Shown here in pieces: positions 26,804-35,908 of a stretch of DNA of 64,000 bases (within the stretch, counting starts at the first letter, position 1; each line of letters opens with the position of its first letter). The position numbers and the translations under genes are program-made. The stretch is taken from assembly GCF_000275725.1 (NCBI RefSeq), contig NZ_AJTS01000020.1:1-64000 (forward strand), read 5' to 3'. A model generated the notes under the pieces. That model was given only the letters and a program-made list of their open reading frames with translations. It did not search any database and was not told the origin of the DNA. The stretch is from Vreelandella stevensii S18214 (lineage in GTDB: Bacteria; Pseudomonadota; Gammaproteobacteria; Pseudomonadales; Halomonadaceae).

Positions 26804-27877
26804 ATGCGCGCCATCTCCTCCCGCCTTTCCCCAATTACCCGGCGACGCTGGGCGGCGTTCAAGGCCAACCGGCGGGCACGCGTCTCGCTGTGGCTGTTTG
26901 GCGTACTGTTCATCATCAGCCTGTTCGCGGAGCTGATCGCCAACGACAAACCCATCGTGATGCAGTTCGACGGCCAGTGGTACGTTCCCTTGCTGATCGA
27001 CTATCCGGAAACCGAGTTCGGCGGCTTTTTGCCCACCCGAACCGACTATCTCGATCCGTTCATCCAACAGCAGATCAATGACCATGGCTGGGCGCTCTGG
27101 CCCATCATCCCCTTTTCGTATCAAACCCTCGATATGCAGATGAGCCGTCCTTCCCCGGCCCCACCCGATGGGCGCCACTGGCTGGGCACCGATGATCAAG
27201 GGCGCGATGTCATGGCCCGGGTGATTTACGGCTTTCGTCTCTCGGTGGCCTTCGCGCTGGTGTTGACCGCAGGCTCGCTGGTCATCGGGGTCATTGCCGG
27301 TGGCCTGCAGGGCTATTTCGGCGGCAAGGTGGATCTCATCGGCCAGCGTTTCACGGAAATATGGTCCGGGCTGCCGGTGCTGTTCCTACTGATCATTCTG
27401 GCCAGCTTCGTGCAGCCGGGCTTCTGGTGGCTACTGGGCATCATGCTGCTGTTTTCCTGGCTGGGCCTGGTGGATATCGTGCGCGCCGAATTCCTGCGCG
27501 CCCGCAACCTGGAGTACGTGCGGGCTGCCAAGGCCATGGGGCTTCCTTCCCGACTCATCATGTGGCGCCATGTCCTGCCCAACGCCATGGTGGCCACGCT
27601 TACATTCATTCCGTTCATCTTTACCGGCGCCATCGGCACCTTGACGGCACTCGACTTTCTGGGCTTCGGCTTGCCCCCAGGCGCCCCCTCGTTGGGTGAA
27701 CTGGCGGCACAGGGCAAGAACAACCTGCATGCGCCCTGGCTCGGTATCACGGCCTTCATGACGCTGGCCATCATGTTGTCACTGCTGGTATTCATCGGTG
27801 AAGGCCTGCGGGATGCCTTCGACCCTCGCCACGTCAAGCAAGGCGCCAATGCTGCCGGGGAAGCCGCCCATGTCTGA
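26804..27877 (+). CDS. yejE: ABC transporter permease YejE
   Basis: 357 residues. N-terminal OppC-type segment (RRWAAFKANRRARVSLWLF), a periplasmic loop, and the motif HWLGTDDQGRDVMARVIYG typical of dipeptide/oligopeptide permeases; EAA loop near YVRAAKAMGLPSRLIMWRHV. It overlaps yejF by eight bases. Confidence 0.94.
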   Translation: MRAISSRLSPITRRRWAAFKANRRARVSLWLFGVLFIISLFAELIANDKPIVMQFDGQWYVPLLIDYPETEFGGFLPTRTDYLDPFIQQQINDHGWALWPIIPFSYQTLDMQMSRPSPAPPDGRHWLGTDDQGRDVMARVIYGFRLSVAFALVLTAGSLVIGVIAGGLQGYFGGKVDLIGQRFTEIWSGLPVLFLLIILASFVQPGFWWLLGIMLLFSWLGLVDIVRAEFLRARNLEYVRAAKAMGLPSRLIMWRHVLPNAMVATLTFIPFIFTGAIGTLTALDFLGFGLPPGAPSLGELAAQGKNNLHAPWLGITAFMTLAIMLSLLVFIGEGLRDAFDPRHVKQGANAAGEAAHV

Positions 27878-29462
27878 ACTTAGCTCTGCCCCTCTGCTGC
27901 ACCTGAACGACTTCAGCGTGGCGTTCGATGGCCAGGTGGTGGTCGACAAACTGTCGCTGTCGCTGAATGCGGGGGAAACCCTGGCCATCGTCGGAGAGTC
28001 TGGCTCGGGCAAGTCGGTCTCCGCGCTGGGCGCCATTGGCTTGCTGCCCAGCAATGCCCAGGTCGTTGGCCAACGCCTGCTGGAAGGCCGTGACCTGAGC
28101 CAGCTGCGTGAGCGGGACTGGAACACGCTGCGGGGCAACCGCGTCGGGTTTATTTTTCAGGAGCCGATGACATCGCTCAACCCGCTGCATCGCATTGGCA
28201 AGCAAATAGGGGAAACCCTGCGCCTGCATCAGGGGTTGAGCGGACAAGCCGCCAGGCAGCGGGCGCGTACGCTGCTGGAGCAGGTCCAAATGCCCCGCCC
28301 CGACGAGCTGCTGGACGCCTGGCCTCACCAGCTCTCGGGAGGCCAGCGCCAGCGCGTCATGATCGCCATGGCCATCGCCAACAACCCCGCACTGTTGATT
28401 GCCGACGAACCCACCACAGCGCTGGACGTCACGGTACAGCAGGAAATTCTGGCGCTACTCAAGGAGCTACGCGATCACCACGGCATGGGGCTGCTGCTGA
28501 TCAGCCACGACCTCAACCTGGTGCGTCGCCATGCCGATCGTGTCTGCGTGATGTATCGCGGCAAGGTAGAAGAAACCGGGCCCGTCGCACAGGTCTTCGC
28601 CAACCCGCAAAGCGACTACACCCGAGCACTTATCGCCGCCGAGCCGGAGGGCCGACCTGCAGCGCCGCTCAGCAGCGCTGCCCTGCTAAGCGCCCGCCAG
28701 CTGCGCGTCAGCTTCAAACGACCCAAGACGCGGCTGTTCCAGCGCCAGCCCCCGGCTTTCGAAGCGCTGAAAACCACCGACCTGCACATAGCGCCCGGTG
28801 AAACCCTGGGCATCGTGGGCGAGTCCGGGTCGGGCAAGACCACGCTGGCCTCGGCCATCATGCGGCTGGTGGCCAGCGAGGGAGATGTCAGCCTGGGCGA
28901 TGCACGGCTGAGCGAGCTGACGGGAGACGCCCTGCGGCGCCAGCGCCATCGGCTGCAGATGGTGTTTCAGGACCCCTACGGCGCGCTTTCTCCGCGCATG
29001 CCCGTGTTCGACATCGTCAGCGAAGGGTTGCGCTTTCACTTTCCGCGCCTGAGCGACCACGAGGTCCGCGAACGCGTCCGCCAGACCCTGAAGGAAGTCG
29101 GCCTGCCCGAAAGCTGTGCCGACCGCTACCCCCACGAGTTTTCAGGTGGCCAACGCCAGCGTATTGCCGTGGCTCGAGCCATCATACTGGAGCCCGAGCT
29201 GCTGGTCCTCGACGAACCCACCTCTGCCCTGGACCGCACCGTGCAAAAGCAGCTGGTCACGCTGCTGCGAGAACTGCAGGCCAGACGGCAGCTCAGCTAT
29301 CTGTTCATCAGCCACGACTTGGCCGTCGTCCGTGCCATGGCACACCGCATCATGGTGTTGAAAGATGGCGAGGTGGTCGAACAGGGGGATTGTCTTGACG
29401 TGCTGGCCAACCCTCGTCACCCGTATACCCAAGCGCTTTTGAGTGCCGCTCACCTTTCGTGA
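27870..29462 (+). CDS. yejF: ABC transporter ATP-binding protein YejF, double domain
   Basis: 530 residues from the ATG at 27870, which overlaps the yejE end. Two complete ABC domains: Walker A GESGSGKS and signature [14 protein letters not shown] in the first, GESGSGKT and [14 protein letters not shown] in the second, with Walker [13 protein letters not shown] and [12 protein letters not shown]. It powers the YejBE permease. The in-frame region upstream to 27798 belongs to yejE and is not part of this gene. Confidence 0.95.
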   Translation: MSELSSAPLLHLNDFSVAFDGQVVVDKLSLSLNAGETLAIVGESGSGKSVSALGAIGLLPSNAQVVGQRLLEGRDLSQLRERDWNTLRGNRVGFIFQEPMTSLNPLHRIGKQIGETLRLHQGLSGQAARQRARTLLEQVQMPRPDELLDAWPHQLSGGQRQRVMIAMAIANNPALLIADEPTTALDVTVQQEILALLKELRDHHGMGLLLISHDLNLVRRHADRVCVMYRGKVEETGPVAQVFANPQSDYTRALIAAEPEGRPAAPLSSAALLSARQLRVSFKRPKTRLFQRQPPAFEALKTTDLHIAPGETLGIVGESGSGKTTLASAIMRLVASEGDVSLGDARLSELTGDALRRQRHRLQMVFQDPYGALSPRMPVFDIVSEGLRFHFPRLSDHEVRERVRQTLKEVGLPESCADRYPHEFSGGQRQRIAVARAIILEPELLVLDEPTSALDRTVQKQLVTLLRELQARRQLSYLFISHDLAVVRAMAHRIMVLKDGEVVEQGDCLDVLANPRHPYTQALLSAAHLS

Positions 29463-29491
29463 GCAGGCTGAAAAGCTGATCACCAAGGGCA

Positions 29492-29556
29492 TTTCAGGCA
29501 AAAGCCATCGCTGGCGGATAGCGCTCGACCCGAGCCTCTCCGCCAGCGCCTGAAAA
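29492..29556. terminator. Long compound stem-loop at the yejF/rsuA convergent junction
   Basis: Three nested arms pair around one centre: TTTCAGG / CCTGAAA (outer), CGCTGGCGGA / TCCGCCAGCG (middle, 10 bp perfect), GCTCG / CGAGC (tip, loop ACC). The outer arm gives an A or T run on either side, so it can end transcripts in both directions. Its size and layered form are also those of REP-type elements. Confidence 0.6.
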
Positions 29557-29589
29557 CATCCAAAGCCGGGTGCACATTTTCAGATTAAA

Positions 29590-29609
29590 CAAGATAACGG
29601 TATAAATCT
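29590..29609. repeat. 20-bp exact copy of a tusE segment
   Basis: The 20 bases here (CAAGATAACGGTATAAATCT) equal 1809-1828 inside tusE on the same strand of the window. Here they lie between yejF and rsuA, inside an inverted repeat CAGATT...AATCTG. No function is evident. Confidence 0.5.
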
Positions 29610-29616
29610 GATTCGT

Positions 29617-30321
29617 TTAAAAGCTGTCGATCTCTTCCTGAGTCAGCGCCCGCCACTCGCCCGGTGCCAAATCATCGGGCAGCGCGAGGCTACCGATCGA
29701 GTGCCGATGGAGCGTTTCGACGTGGTTGCCCAAGGCAGCAAACATCCGCTTTACCTGATGGTAGCGGCCTTCGGTAATGGTCAGCTCCGCCTGCTGCGGG
29801 GTAATGAAACGCAGCGTGGCTGGCTGGGTGGGAGTCTCTTCACCTTCCAGCAGCAGGCCTTCGGCCACGCGCTCGACCGCTTGCTGAGCCGCTTCACCTT
29901 CCATGGGCTCGGCCAGCTCGGCGAGATACACCTTGGCACAGCGGTGGCGCGGCGAGGTCACCCGGTGCGACCACTGCCCGTCATCGGTCAATAGCAGCAG
30001 TCCGGTGGTGTCCACATCCAGGCGCCCTACCGGCTGAAGGCGTTCTACCTTGGGCTCATCGATGATATCGATGACCCGCGGATACAGCCCCCGGCGTGCG
30101 GTGCACTCCACGTCCCTGGGCTTGTGCAGCATGATATAGCGCAGCCCCACCAGCTCGAGACGCTCGCCATTCAGACGCACTTCGTCCTGGGCCGTGTCGA
30201 TATGGGTAGCGGCTTGCTTGATGGGCTCTCCATTCAGCGTCACTTCGCCATTTTTCAAGGCGCGCTTGGCGAGGCTGCGGGTCAGCGCAGAGGTTTCACT
30301 CAAAAAACGATCAAGGCGCAT
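29617..30321 (-). CDS. rsuA: 16S rRNA pseudouridine(516) synthase RsuA
   Basis: 234 residues. An N-terminal S4 RNA-binding domain (about 1-50, beginning MRLDRFLSETSALTRSLAKR) is followed by the pseudouridine synthase domain with catalytic Asp in GRLDVDTTGLLLLT and the late motif EGRYHQVKRMFAALG. Length and motifs fit RsuA rather than the longer RluB/E/F. Its ATG shares one base with the yafV stop, so the two are coupled. Confidence 0.92.
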   Translation of the reverse strand: MRLDRFLSETSALTRSLAKRALKNGEVTLNGEPIKQAATHIDTAQDEVRLNGERLELVGLRYIMLHKPRDVECTARRGLYPRVIDIIDEPKVERLQPVGRLDVDTTGLLLLTDDGQWSHRVTSPRHRCAKVYLAELAEPMEGEAAQQAVERVAEGLLLEGEETPTQPATLRFITPQQAELTITEGRYHQVKRMFAALGNHVETLHRHSIGSLALPDDLAPGEWRALTQEEIDSF

Positions 30322-31136
30322 TATTGGCCCACTCCTGGCAGCAGCGAAAAGCGATCGGCATCTTGCCAGGCAGGAAATTTGTCACGAAAGGCATCCAGTT
30401 CCGTCTTGTCGAGCGTTCCGGTGTCGATGAACGCGGTATGGGCAGGATGGTCGATGAGCGGTTCGCCCTTGAAATCGACCAGCATGGAGTCGCCGCTATA
30501 GGCCAGCCCCTTGGCGTCTTCGCCCACGCGATTGACGCCTATCACGTAGGCGAGGTTTTCCACCGCGCGAGCTTGCAGCAGCGTGCGCCACGGATGGCGA
30601 CGCGGGGCGGGCCAGTTAGCCACGCACAGCACGGCATCATACTCGAAATGCTCGCCTTCTGCTGGCTGCTGGCGCATCCACACCGGAAACCGCAGGTCGT
30701 AGCAAACGCTGAGCTGCAGCTTGAATCCCTTGAGTTCGACGATCTGCCGCGCCGCCCCCATGCCGTATCGCTCATGCTCTCCCGCCATGCGGAACAGGTG
30801 GCGCTTATCGTAGTAGCGCAGTTCGCCGTCGGGCGTCGCCCACACCATGCGATTGTAGTAGTGGCCATCCTCCACGATGGCCACGCTGCCGGTCATCACA
30901 CAGCCCCTGGCCTGCGCCTGCGCTTGCAGCCAGGCCACGCTCTGGCTCTCGGCCATGGGCTGGGCCATCTCGCGAGAGTTCATGGTAAAGCCGGTGGCGA
31001 ACATTTCGGGCAGCACGATCAAGTCCGTGTCCCGGCTATCCAGATCGCCCAGCAGTTTGGCCAAATGCGTGTGGTTGGCGTGGGGGTCTTCCCAGCGCAA
31101 GTCGCACTGCACCAGGCTGGTTTTCAGTTGGCTCAT
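30321..31136 (-). CDS. yafV: Omega-amidase YafV (nitrilase superfamily)
   Basis: 271 residues from the ATG at 31136 (MSQLKTSLVQCDLRWED). C-N hydrolase fold with the Glu-Lys-Cys triad: Glu in VLPEMFATGF, Lys in YYDKRHLFRMAGEH, Cys in LSVCYDLRFPVW. YafV hydrolyses 2-oxoglutaramate and 2-oxosuccinamate, repairing side products of transaminases in methionine salvage. First gene of a yafV-rsuA unit. Confidence 0.93.
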   Translation of the reverse strand: MSQLKTSLVQCDLRWEDPHANHTHLAKLLGDLDSRDTDLIVLPEMFATGFTMNSREMAQPMAESQSVAWLQAQAQARGCVMTGSVAIVEDGHYYNRMVWATPDGELRYYDKRHLFRMAGEHERYGMGAARQIVELKGFKLQLSVCYDLRFPVWMRQQPAEGEHFEYDAVLCVANWPAPRRHPWRTLLQARAVENLAYVIGVNRVGEDAKGLAYSGDSMLVDFKGEPLIDHPAHTAFIDTGTLDKTELDAFRDKFPAWQDADRFSLLPGVGQ

Positions 31137-31208
31137 GCCATGCCTCCTTTGCATCAATGTCTTGGTCGATTGTGTGCTAGATTAGCATTTTTAGTTAATG
31201 AGGCTGCT

Positions 31209-32114
31209 ATGCTTCCCTCTGCACCCAGAGACCCTGAAGCGGTCAAGGGCGTCATGTTCGGTTTGACCGCCTATACCATGTGGGGTTGTTTTCCGCTGTT
31301 CTTTGCGCTGTTCGATGGAATACCCGCGTTTGAAATTCTGATCCACCGCATTTTGTGGTCATGCCTGTTCCTGGTCGGGCTGATCAGCGTCCTGCGCCGC
31401 TGGCCTCCGGTGGTGGCCGCGCTGGTCGAGCCCAGGCGCCTGGGTAGGGTGCTCGCCTGCGCACTGCTGATCGCGTTCAACTGGGGCATCTACATCTATG
31501 CCGTGGAGAGCAAGCAGGTGCTGCAGGCCAGCCTGGGCTACTTTCTCACCCCGCTGGTCAACGTCGCGTTGGGCATGCTGGTGCTCAGAGAAGTCATGGC
31601 CCGGCTACAGCTGGTGGCGCTTGGTCTCGCCAGCCTGGCGATTGCCGTGCAATTCGTCATGCTGGGGGAGTTGCCGTGGATCAGCCTGCTGCTGGCGCTG
31701 AGTTTCGGCAGTTATGGACTCTTTCGCAAGCAGGTGCCGCTGGATGGGCTGTCCGGCCTGTTCGTGGAAACACTGCTGCTCTTCCCGCTGGCACTGATGG
31801 CGCTGAGCTGGATGAGCTGGCAAGGCACGTCGCATTTTCTGCATGACGTGCCCATGTCGGCGTTACTGGTGGTCAGCGGTATTCTTACGGCCCTGCCGCT
31901 GATGGCGTTTGCCGGGGCCGCACGCCGCTTGCGGCTGGCCACCCTGGGGTTCTTGATGTACATCAACCCCAGCATTCAGTTTTTGATTGCACTGACCGTG
32001 TTTGGAGAGCCGCTGGGCCTGATTCAGCTAGCCACCTTCCTGATGATCTGGACGGGGCTGGCGCTCTATTCATGGTCGTCCTGGCAATCACGCCCGCGCC
32101 AGGCGGCCGCTTGA
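31209..32114 (+). CDS. rarD: EamA-family permease RarD
   Basis: 301 residues from the ATG at 31209 with GAGG upstream; the frame is open far upstream, but that is the reverse of yafV. About ten membrane segments in two EamA repeats; the start VKGVMFGLTAYTMWGCFPLFF is the RarD signature. Transported substrate unknown (chloramphenicol-related name only). Its 3' end overlaps that of the convergent MCP gene by 27 bases. Confidence 0.92.
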   Translation: MLPSAPRDPEAVKGVMFGLTAYTMWGCFPLFFALFDGIPAFEILIHRILWSCLFLVGLISVLRRWPPVVAALVEPRRLGRVLACALLIAFNWGIYIYAVESKQVLQASLGYFLTPLVNVALGMLVLREVMARLQLVALGLASLAIAVQFVMLGELPWISLLLALSFGSYGLFRKQVPLDGLSGLFVETLLLFPLALMALSWMSWQGTSHFLHDVPMSALLVVSGILTALPLMAFAGAARRLRLATLGFLMYINPSIQFLIALTVFGEPLGLIQLATFLMIWTGLALYSWSSWQSRPRQAAA

Positions 32115-33734
32115 GGGCAGCGTGGCAGGTGCCTGCTCAACGGCTTGAAGCTGTGCGGCTTGCTCAGGCTGATAGCCCACACGGAAGCCACCCCAGTGCT
32201 TGCCGTGCACATGAATGGGAACCGACAGGTCGTGCATGATCTCGCCCGTGTCGCGCTTGTAGGTTTGCAGTAGCAGCGGCTGCTCATGGGCACCACAGCG
32301 GCGACCGGTAGGGTCATCGAAAATGCGCTTGCTGCGGCAATATTTCAGGTCGTGTTGCGGGTCGCCGGTGGGTTCACGGCTCACCGCCGCGTTATGGGTG
32401 GGCACATAGCCATTGCGGTCGCAGGCAATCGCGTAGCTCAGGCCGTGACCTGCCAACAGCGGCTCCTGCAGGGCGGGCAGTTGCTGGTCGGTGAAGGCAT
32501 CGAAGCCGGTATGATAAAGCGGCGGCTGGGTCCCAGGGATCACCGCATAATCCGGATGGAACAGCGCGGCCTCCGATAGCTCGCCTCGGCTCAAGGCCTT
32601 TTCGAACAGCTTGCCAATCTGATCGGCGGTTTGTCGAGCCACCTTGAATACCTGCTGATGGCGCCCTTCCAGCCGCTGCTGGGCCAACTCTGCGTCCACG
32701 CTCTCGGCCGCGTCCATCAGGGCATGGGCTTGCTGGGCAAGGGCATGCATGTGGCGATTGCCTTCATCTACATCGTGTTCCAGCTGGTCGAGGCTGTCCG
32801 CCACGGTCTGGCTGTGGGCCCGCGTACTGTCCATGGCACCCGCCACGCTGGTGATTTCCTGCTGCACCTGGTCGAACTCCTGGGTAATGGTGGCCAGGCT
32901 GCTCCCTACCTGCTGCATCTCCTCAGCCCGTTCACGCACCCGGGTCATCAGCCCGCCCATGGTACTGACGACACTCTGACCGCTTTGGTGCATATCCTTG
33001 ACCAGCCCATCGATACTCTGGGTGGCCGTAGACGTTTTCAGCGCCAGGTCGCGCACCTCCCCCGCCACCACCGCAAAGCCTCGGCCATGCTCACCGGCCC
33101 TGGCAGCCTCGATAGACGCATTCAGCGACAACAAGTGGGTCTGTTCGGCCACCCCCTCGATCATCGAGGTCACGCTGCGCACCCGTTCGATCTTGTCATT
33201 CAGCTCGGTGAGCATATCCAACGCCTGGCCGGAGCGCTCGGCCACATCGCTCATGTCCTGAATGATATCGGCCAGCGCATCATGATTGTCATGACTCGCC
33301 CGCTGGGCACTTTCGGCCAGGGTCGCCACCTGTGTCGCGCTGGCGCTGACCTGCATGATGGCTGTATTGATGGCGCTCATGCTGGAAGAGGCTTCACTGG
33401 CCATGCTCTCTTGTTTGGCGAGACGTTGGGCCATCAGATCGGCGTAGTGGGACACCTCTGCCGAGGCAATCGCGGTACTGCTGGCACGATGCATCAGGCG
33501 ATACGCCATGCCGCGTAGCGCACCATAGTCCTGAACCGGCCTGATACTGCGGGGCACCGATACCAAACGCTCATGGTCGGCACGGTACACGTCGTACAGG
33601 GCGGCGGCCACCAGCGCGCCCCCCGCGACAAGGGCGCTGGCGAGCCCAGCATACGCCCAGAAACCTCCTCGCCAGGTCATCCCGACGGCAGCACTGATCA
33701 ATAGCAGCGGTAACAGCCAGCGAAGCAGTCGCAT
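32088..33734 (-). CDS. Methyl-accepting chemotaxis protein with C-terminal sensor-like domain
   Basis: 548 residues. Two adjacent membrane spans at 3-50 with almost no periplasmic loop, then the signalling coiled coil (about 90-340; tip near IEGVAEQTHLLSLNASIEA and ARAGEHGRGFAVVAGEVRDL). The C-terminal 190 residues form a Cache-like domain (DYAVIPGTQPPLYHTGFD, YVPTHNAA, CRSKRIFDDPTGRRC, HDLSVPIHVHGKHWGGFRVGY), so the sensor follows the signalling part and is probably cytoplasmic. The ligand is unknown. Related proteins occur in Pseudomonas and Vibrio. Confidence 0.9.
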   Translation of the reverse strand: MRLLRWLLPLLLISAAVGMTWRGGFWAYAGLASALVAGGALVAAALYDVYRADHERLVSVPRSIRPVQDYGALRGMAYRLMHRASSTAIASAEVSHYADLMAQRLAKQESMASEASSSMSAINTAIMQVSASATQVATLAESAQRASHDNHDALADIIQDMSDVAERSGQALDMLTELNDKIERVRSVTSMIEGVAEQTHLLSLNASIEAARAGEHGRGFAVVAGEVRDLALKTSTATQSIDGLVKDMHQSGQSVVSTMGGLMTRVRERAEEMQQVGSSLATITQEFDQVQQEITSVAGAMDSTRAHSQTVADSLDQLEHDVDEGNRHMHALAQQAHALMDAAESVDAELAQQRLEGRHQQVFKVARQTADQIGKLFEKALSRGELSEAALFHPDYAVIPGTQPPLYHTGFDAFTDQQLPALQEPLLAGHGLSYAIACDRNGYVPTHNAAVSREPTGDPQHDLKYCRSKRIFDDPTGRRCGAHEQPLLLQTYKRDTGEIMHDLSVPIHVHGKHWGGFRVGYQPEQAAQLQAVEQAPATLPSSGRLARA

Positions 33735-33766
33735 AATGAGTACTCTTTTATTGTTGAGATCGTCGA

Positions 33767-33793
33767 GTCATGGCGCAATACAGACCGCGTTTA
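33767..33793 (-). promoter_or_regulatory. Possible flagellar sigma-28 promoter of the MCP gene
   Basis: Minus strand: TAAA (33793-33790), 15 bases, then GCCATGAC (33774-33767). The sigma-28 consensus is TAAA-N15-GCCGATAA, so the spacing is exact and the GCC half of the -10 fits. It lies about 35 bases before the ATG. Confidence 0.4.
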
Positions 33794-33971
33794 CCACTCA
33801 GTCAGCTTAACCAGTTCCACAGGTGAAATAAGTAGCACTTTGGGGGGATAGCAAAAGGTAATATTTGGCCCTTGGGCGAGTGAACATGACATTTTTATAA
33901 CTAAACAGGCTAAACTATGTTCCGTTTTGCAGGTCCCGTTTTTCCTGATATGGCCAACGCTGCGAGAGCTC

Positions 33972-35675
33972 ATGTTGAAGCGCTATTTGCCCATTCTTGC
34001 CTGGCTACCCCACTATCATCGACGCCTGCTGGGGGCCGACCTCATGGCGGGCCTGATCGTGACGGTCATGGTGATTCCCCAGTCGCTGGCATACGCTCTG
34101 CTGGCCGGGCTGCCTGCCGTGGTAGGGCTTTACGCCAGTCTACTGCCCCAACTGCTCTACACCCTGCTGGGCACTAGCCGAACCCTGGCGGTAGGCCCTG
34201 TGGCCATCATCGCGCTGATGACGGGGGCGGCACTCTCGTCGGTGGCCGCTCCCGGTAGCGCCGAATACCTGCAAGCCGCACTGGTGCTGTCGCTGCTCTC
34301 GGGCATGATTCTGCTGGTCATGGGCAGCCTGAAAATGGGGTTTTTCAGCAACTTCCTGAGCCACCCGGTCATCTCTGGCTTCCTGACGGCTTCCGGCATT
34401 CTGATTGCGGTCAGCCAGCTGGGCGGCCTATTGGGAATTGCCAGCAGCGGCTTTACGCTCGTCGAACGGCTCATGACGCTGCTGCCTAACCTGCCTGACA
34501 TCAATCCCTACACAGCAACCATTGGCGTGGGGACGCTGCTGTTTCTGGCGGCGCTGCGCCGCTACGGCAAACGCTCGTTGATCTGGCTAGGCGTGCCTGC
34601 ATCCCTGGCTGACCTGCTGACCAAGGCAGGTCCGGTATTTGCCGTGCTGATCACGACGCTGGTCACCTGGCACTGGCAGCTGGCCTATCAGGGTGTGGCG
34701 GTGGTGGGTACGATTCCCAGCGGCTTGCCCGCGTTCAGCCTGCCCTGGGGGGATGCCTCGCTCTGGCGGGCGCTGTTGATTCCTGCCCTGCTGATCAGTC
34801 TGGTGGGGTTTGTGGAGTCGGTCTCCATGGGCCAGATGCTGGCTGCCAAACGCCGCCAGCGTATTTCGCCCAATCAGGAGTTGATCGGCCTGGGTGCCGC
34901 CAATCTGGCGGCAGGCTTTACCAGCGGCATGCCGGTCACCGGCGGGCTCTCGCGCACCGTGATCAACTACGATGCCGGGGCACAGACCCCGGCCGCAGGG
35001 GCCTTTGCCGCCCTGGGCATTGGGCTGGTGACGCTGGCGTTCACCGGCTGGCTCTATTACCTGCCCATCGCCACCTTGGCGGCCACCATCACGGTCTCCA
35101 TCCTGACGCTGGTGGACATTCCCATGCTGCGCCAGACCTGGCGCTACTCCCGCAGTGACTTTGCCGCCATGGCGGTCACGATTCTGCTGACCCTGGTCGA
35201 AGGCATCGAGGCCGGTATCATTGGCGGCGTCACGCTCTCCATCGCGCTTTTTCTCTATCGCACCAGCCGCCCCCACAGCGCGCTGGTAGGTCGGGTGCCC
35301 GACACCGAGCATTTTCGCAATATCGAGCGCCATGATGTCGAAACCGCTCCAAATGCAGCGCTGCTGCGCATCGATGAGAGCCTCTATTTCGCCAACGCCC
35401 GCTACCTCGAAGATACCGTCTACAACCTGGTGGCCAGCCGACCCGAGCTGGAACACGTGGTACTGATCTGTTCGGCCGTCAATTTGATCGACGCCTCTGC
35501 CCTGGAAAGTCTGGATGCCATCAACGCACGGCTGAAGGATTCCGATGTGAAGCTGCACCTTGCCGAGGTCAAGGGGCCGGTGATGGACCAACTGAAAAAG
35601 AGCGACTTTCTCGAAGAGCTGTCTGGCCGGGTATTTTTGAGCACCTATGCTGCCTGGCGTGAATTCTCCCAATAG
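33972..35675 (+). CDS. SulP-family anion permease with STAS domain
   Basis: 567 residues from the ATG at 33972 (MLKRYLPILAWLPHYHRRLL); an upstream TTG at 33927 is possible but less likely. About twelve or more membrane segments with the SulP signature GLYASLLPQLLYTLLGTSR, and a cytoplasmic C-terminal STAS domain (about 440-560, NLIDASALESLDAINARLKD). The family moves sulfate, bicarbonate or dicarboxylates with Na+ or H+. Which anion is not decidable here. Followed by its own terminator. Confidence 0.93.
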   Translation: MLKRYLPILAWLPHYHRRLLGADLMAGLIVTVMVIPQSLAYALLAGLPAVVGLYASLLPQLLYTLLGTSRTLAVGPVAIIALMTGAALSSVAAPGSAEYLQAALVLSLLSGMILLVMGSLKMGFFSNFLSHPVISGFLTASGILIAVSQLGGLLGIASSGFTLVERLMTLLPNLPDINPYTATIGVGTLLFLAALRRYGKRSLIWLGVPASLADLLTKAGPVFAVLITTLVTWHWQLAYQGVAVVGTIPSGLPAFSLPWGDASLWRALLIPALLISLVGFVESVSMGQMLAAKRRQRISPNQELIGLGAANLAAGFTSGMPVTGGLSRTVINYDAGAQTPAAGAFAALGIGLVTLAFTGWLYYLPIATLAATITVSILTLVDIPMLRQTWRYSRSDFAAMAVTILLTLVEGIEAGIIGGVTLSIALFLYRTSRPHSALVGRVPDTEHFRNIERHDVETAPNAALLRIDESLYFANARYLEDTVYNLVASRPELEHVVLICSAVNLIDASALESLDAINARLKDSDVKLHLAEVKGPVMDQLKKSDFLEELSGRVFLSTYAAWREFSQ

Positions 35676-35706
35676 CCCAATCTTTCAAGCCATTGAAAAT
35701 TAATTG

Positions 35707-35733
35707 AAAAGCCGAGCCATTGCTCGGCTTTTT
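35707..35733 (+). terminator. Rho-independent terminator of the SulP gene
   Basis: Stem GCCGAGC / GCTCGGC with loop CATT, flanked by four A and followed by five T, 32 bases after the stop codon. It could work in both directions. Confidence 0.92.
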
Positions 35734-35775
35734 GCGTTTAGCAATCGGCTTTTTTAAGCACTTCATCAAACGGCG

Positions 35776-35804
35776 TTGACAGCCTCTGCTGGCTTACCTA
35801 CTAT
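35776..35804 (+). promoter_or_regulatory. Sigma-70 promoter of the TAXI-TRAP operon
   Basis: A perfect TTGACA (35776-35781), 17-base spacer and TACTAT (35799-35804). The transcript would start near 35811, leaving a leader of about 100 bases with the putative operator at 35830. Confidence 0.8.
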
Positions 35805-35829
35805 CACCTGACCACTTAGCAGAATCAAA

Positions 35830-35844
35830 TACCGCATAGCAAAA
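35830..35844. promoter_or_regulatory. Putative IclR-type operator, site 1 (TAXI operon)
   Basis: TACCGCATAGCAAAA fits the shared palindromic pattern TTYYGCAWWGCRRAA at most positions, about 19 bases downstream of the predicted transcription start. A partial second copy (TTGTAGCAAAGCG) follows at 35850. Confidence 0.55.
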
Positions 35845-35908
35845 CACATTGTAGCAAAGCGTAACAACCCGATAGCAACCATCACAACCACAATAAAGGA
35901 GCATGAAA

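Noticed and set aside
30324-31208. Long in-frame extension upstream of rarD
   Set aside because: It is antisense to yafV. The RarD family start and a ribosome site are at 31209.
34587-35672. 361-codon open frame antisense to the SulP gene
   Set aside because: Gln-, His- and Gly-rich product without any motif, typical of the reverse strand of GC-rich coding DNA.
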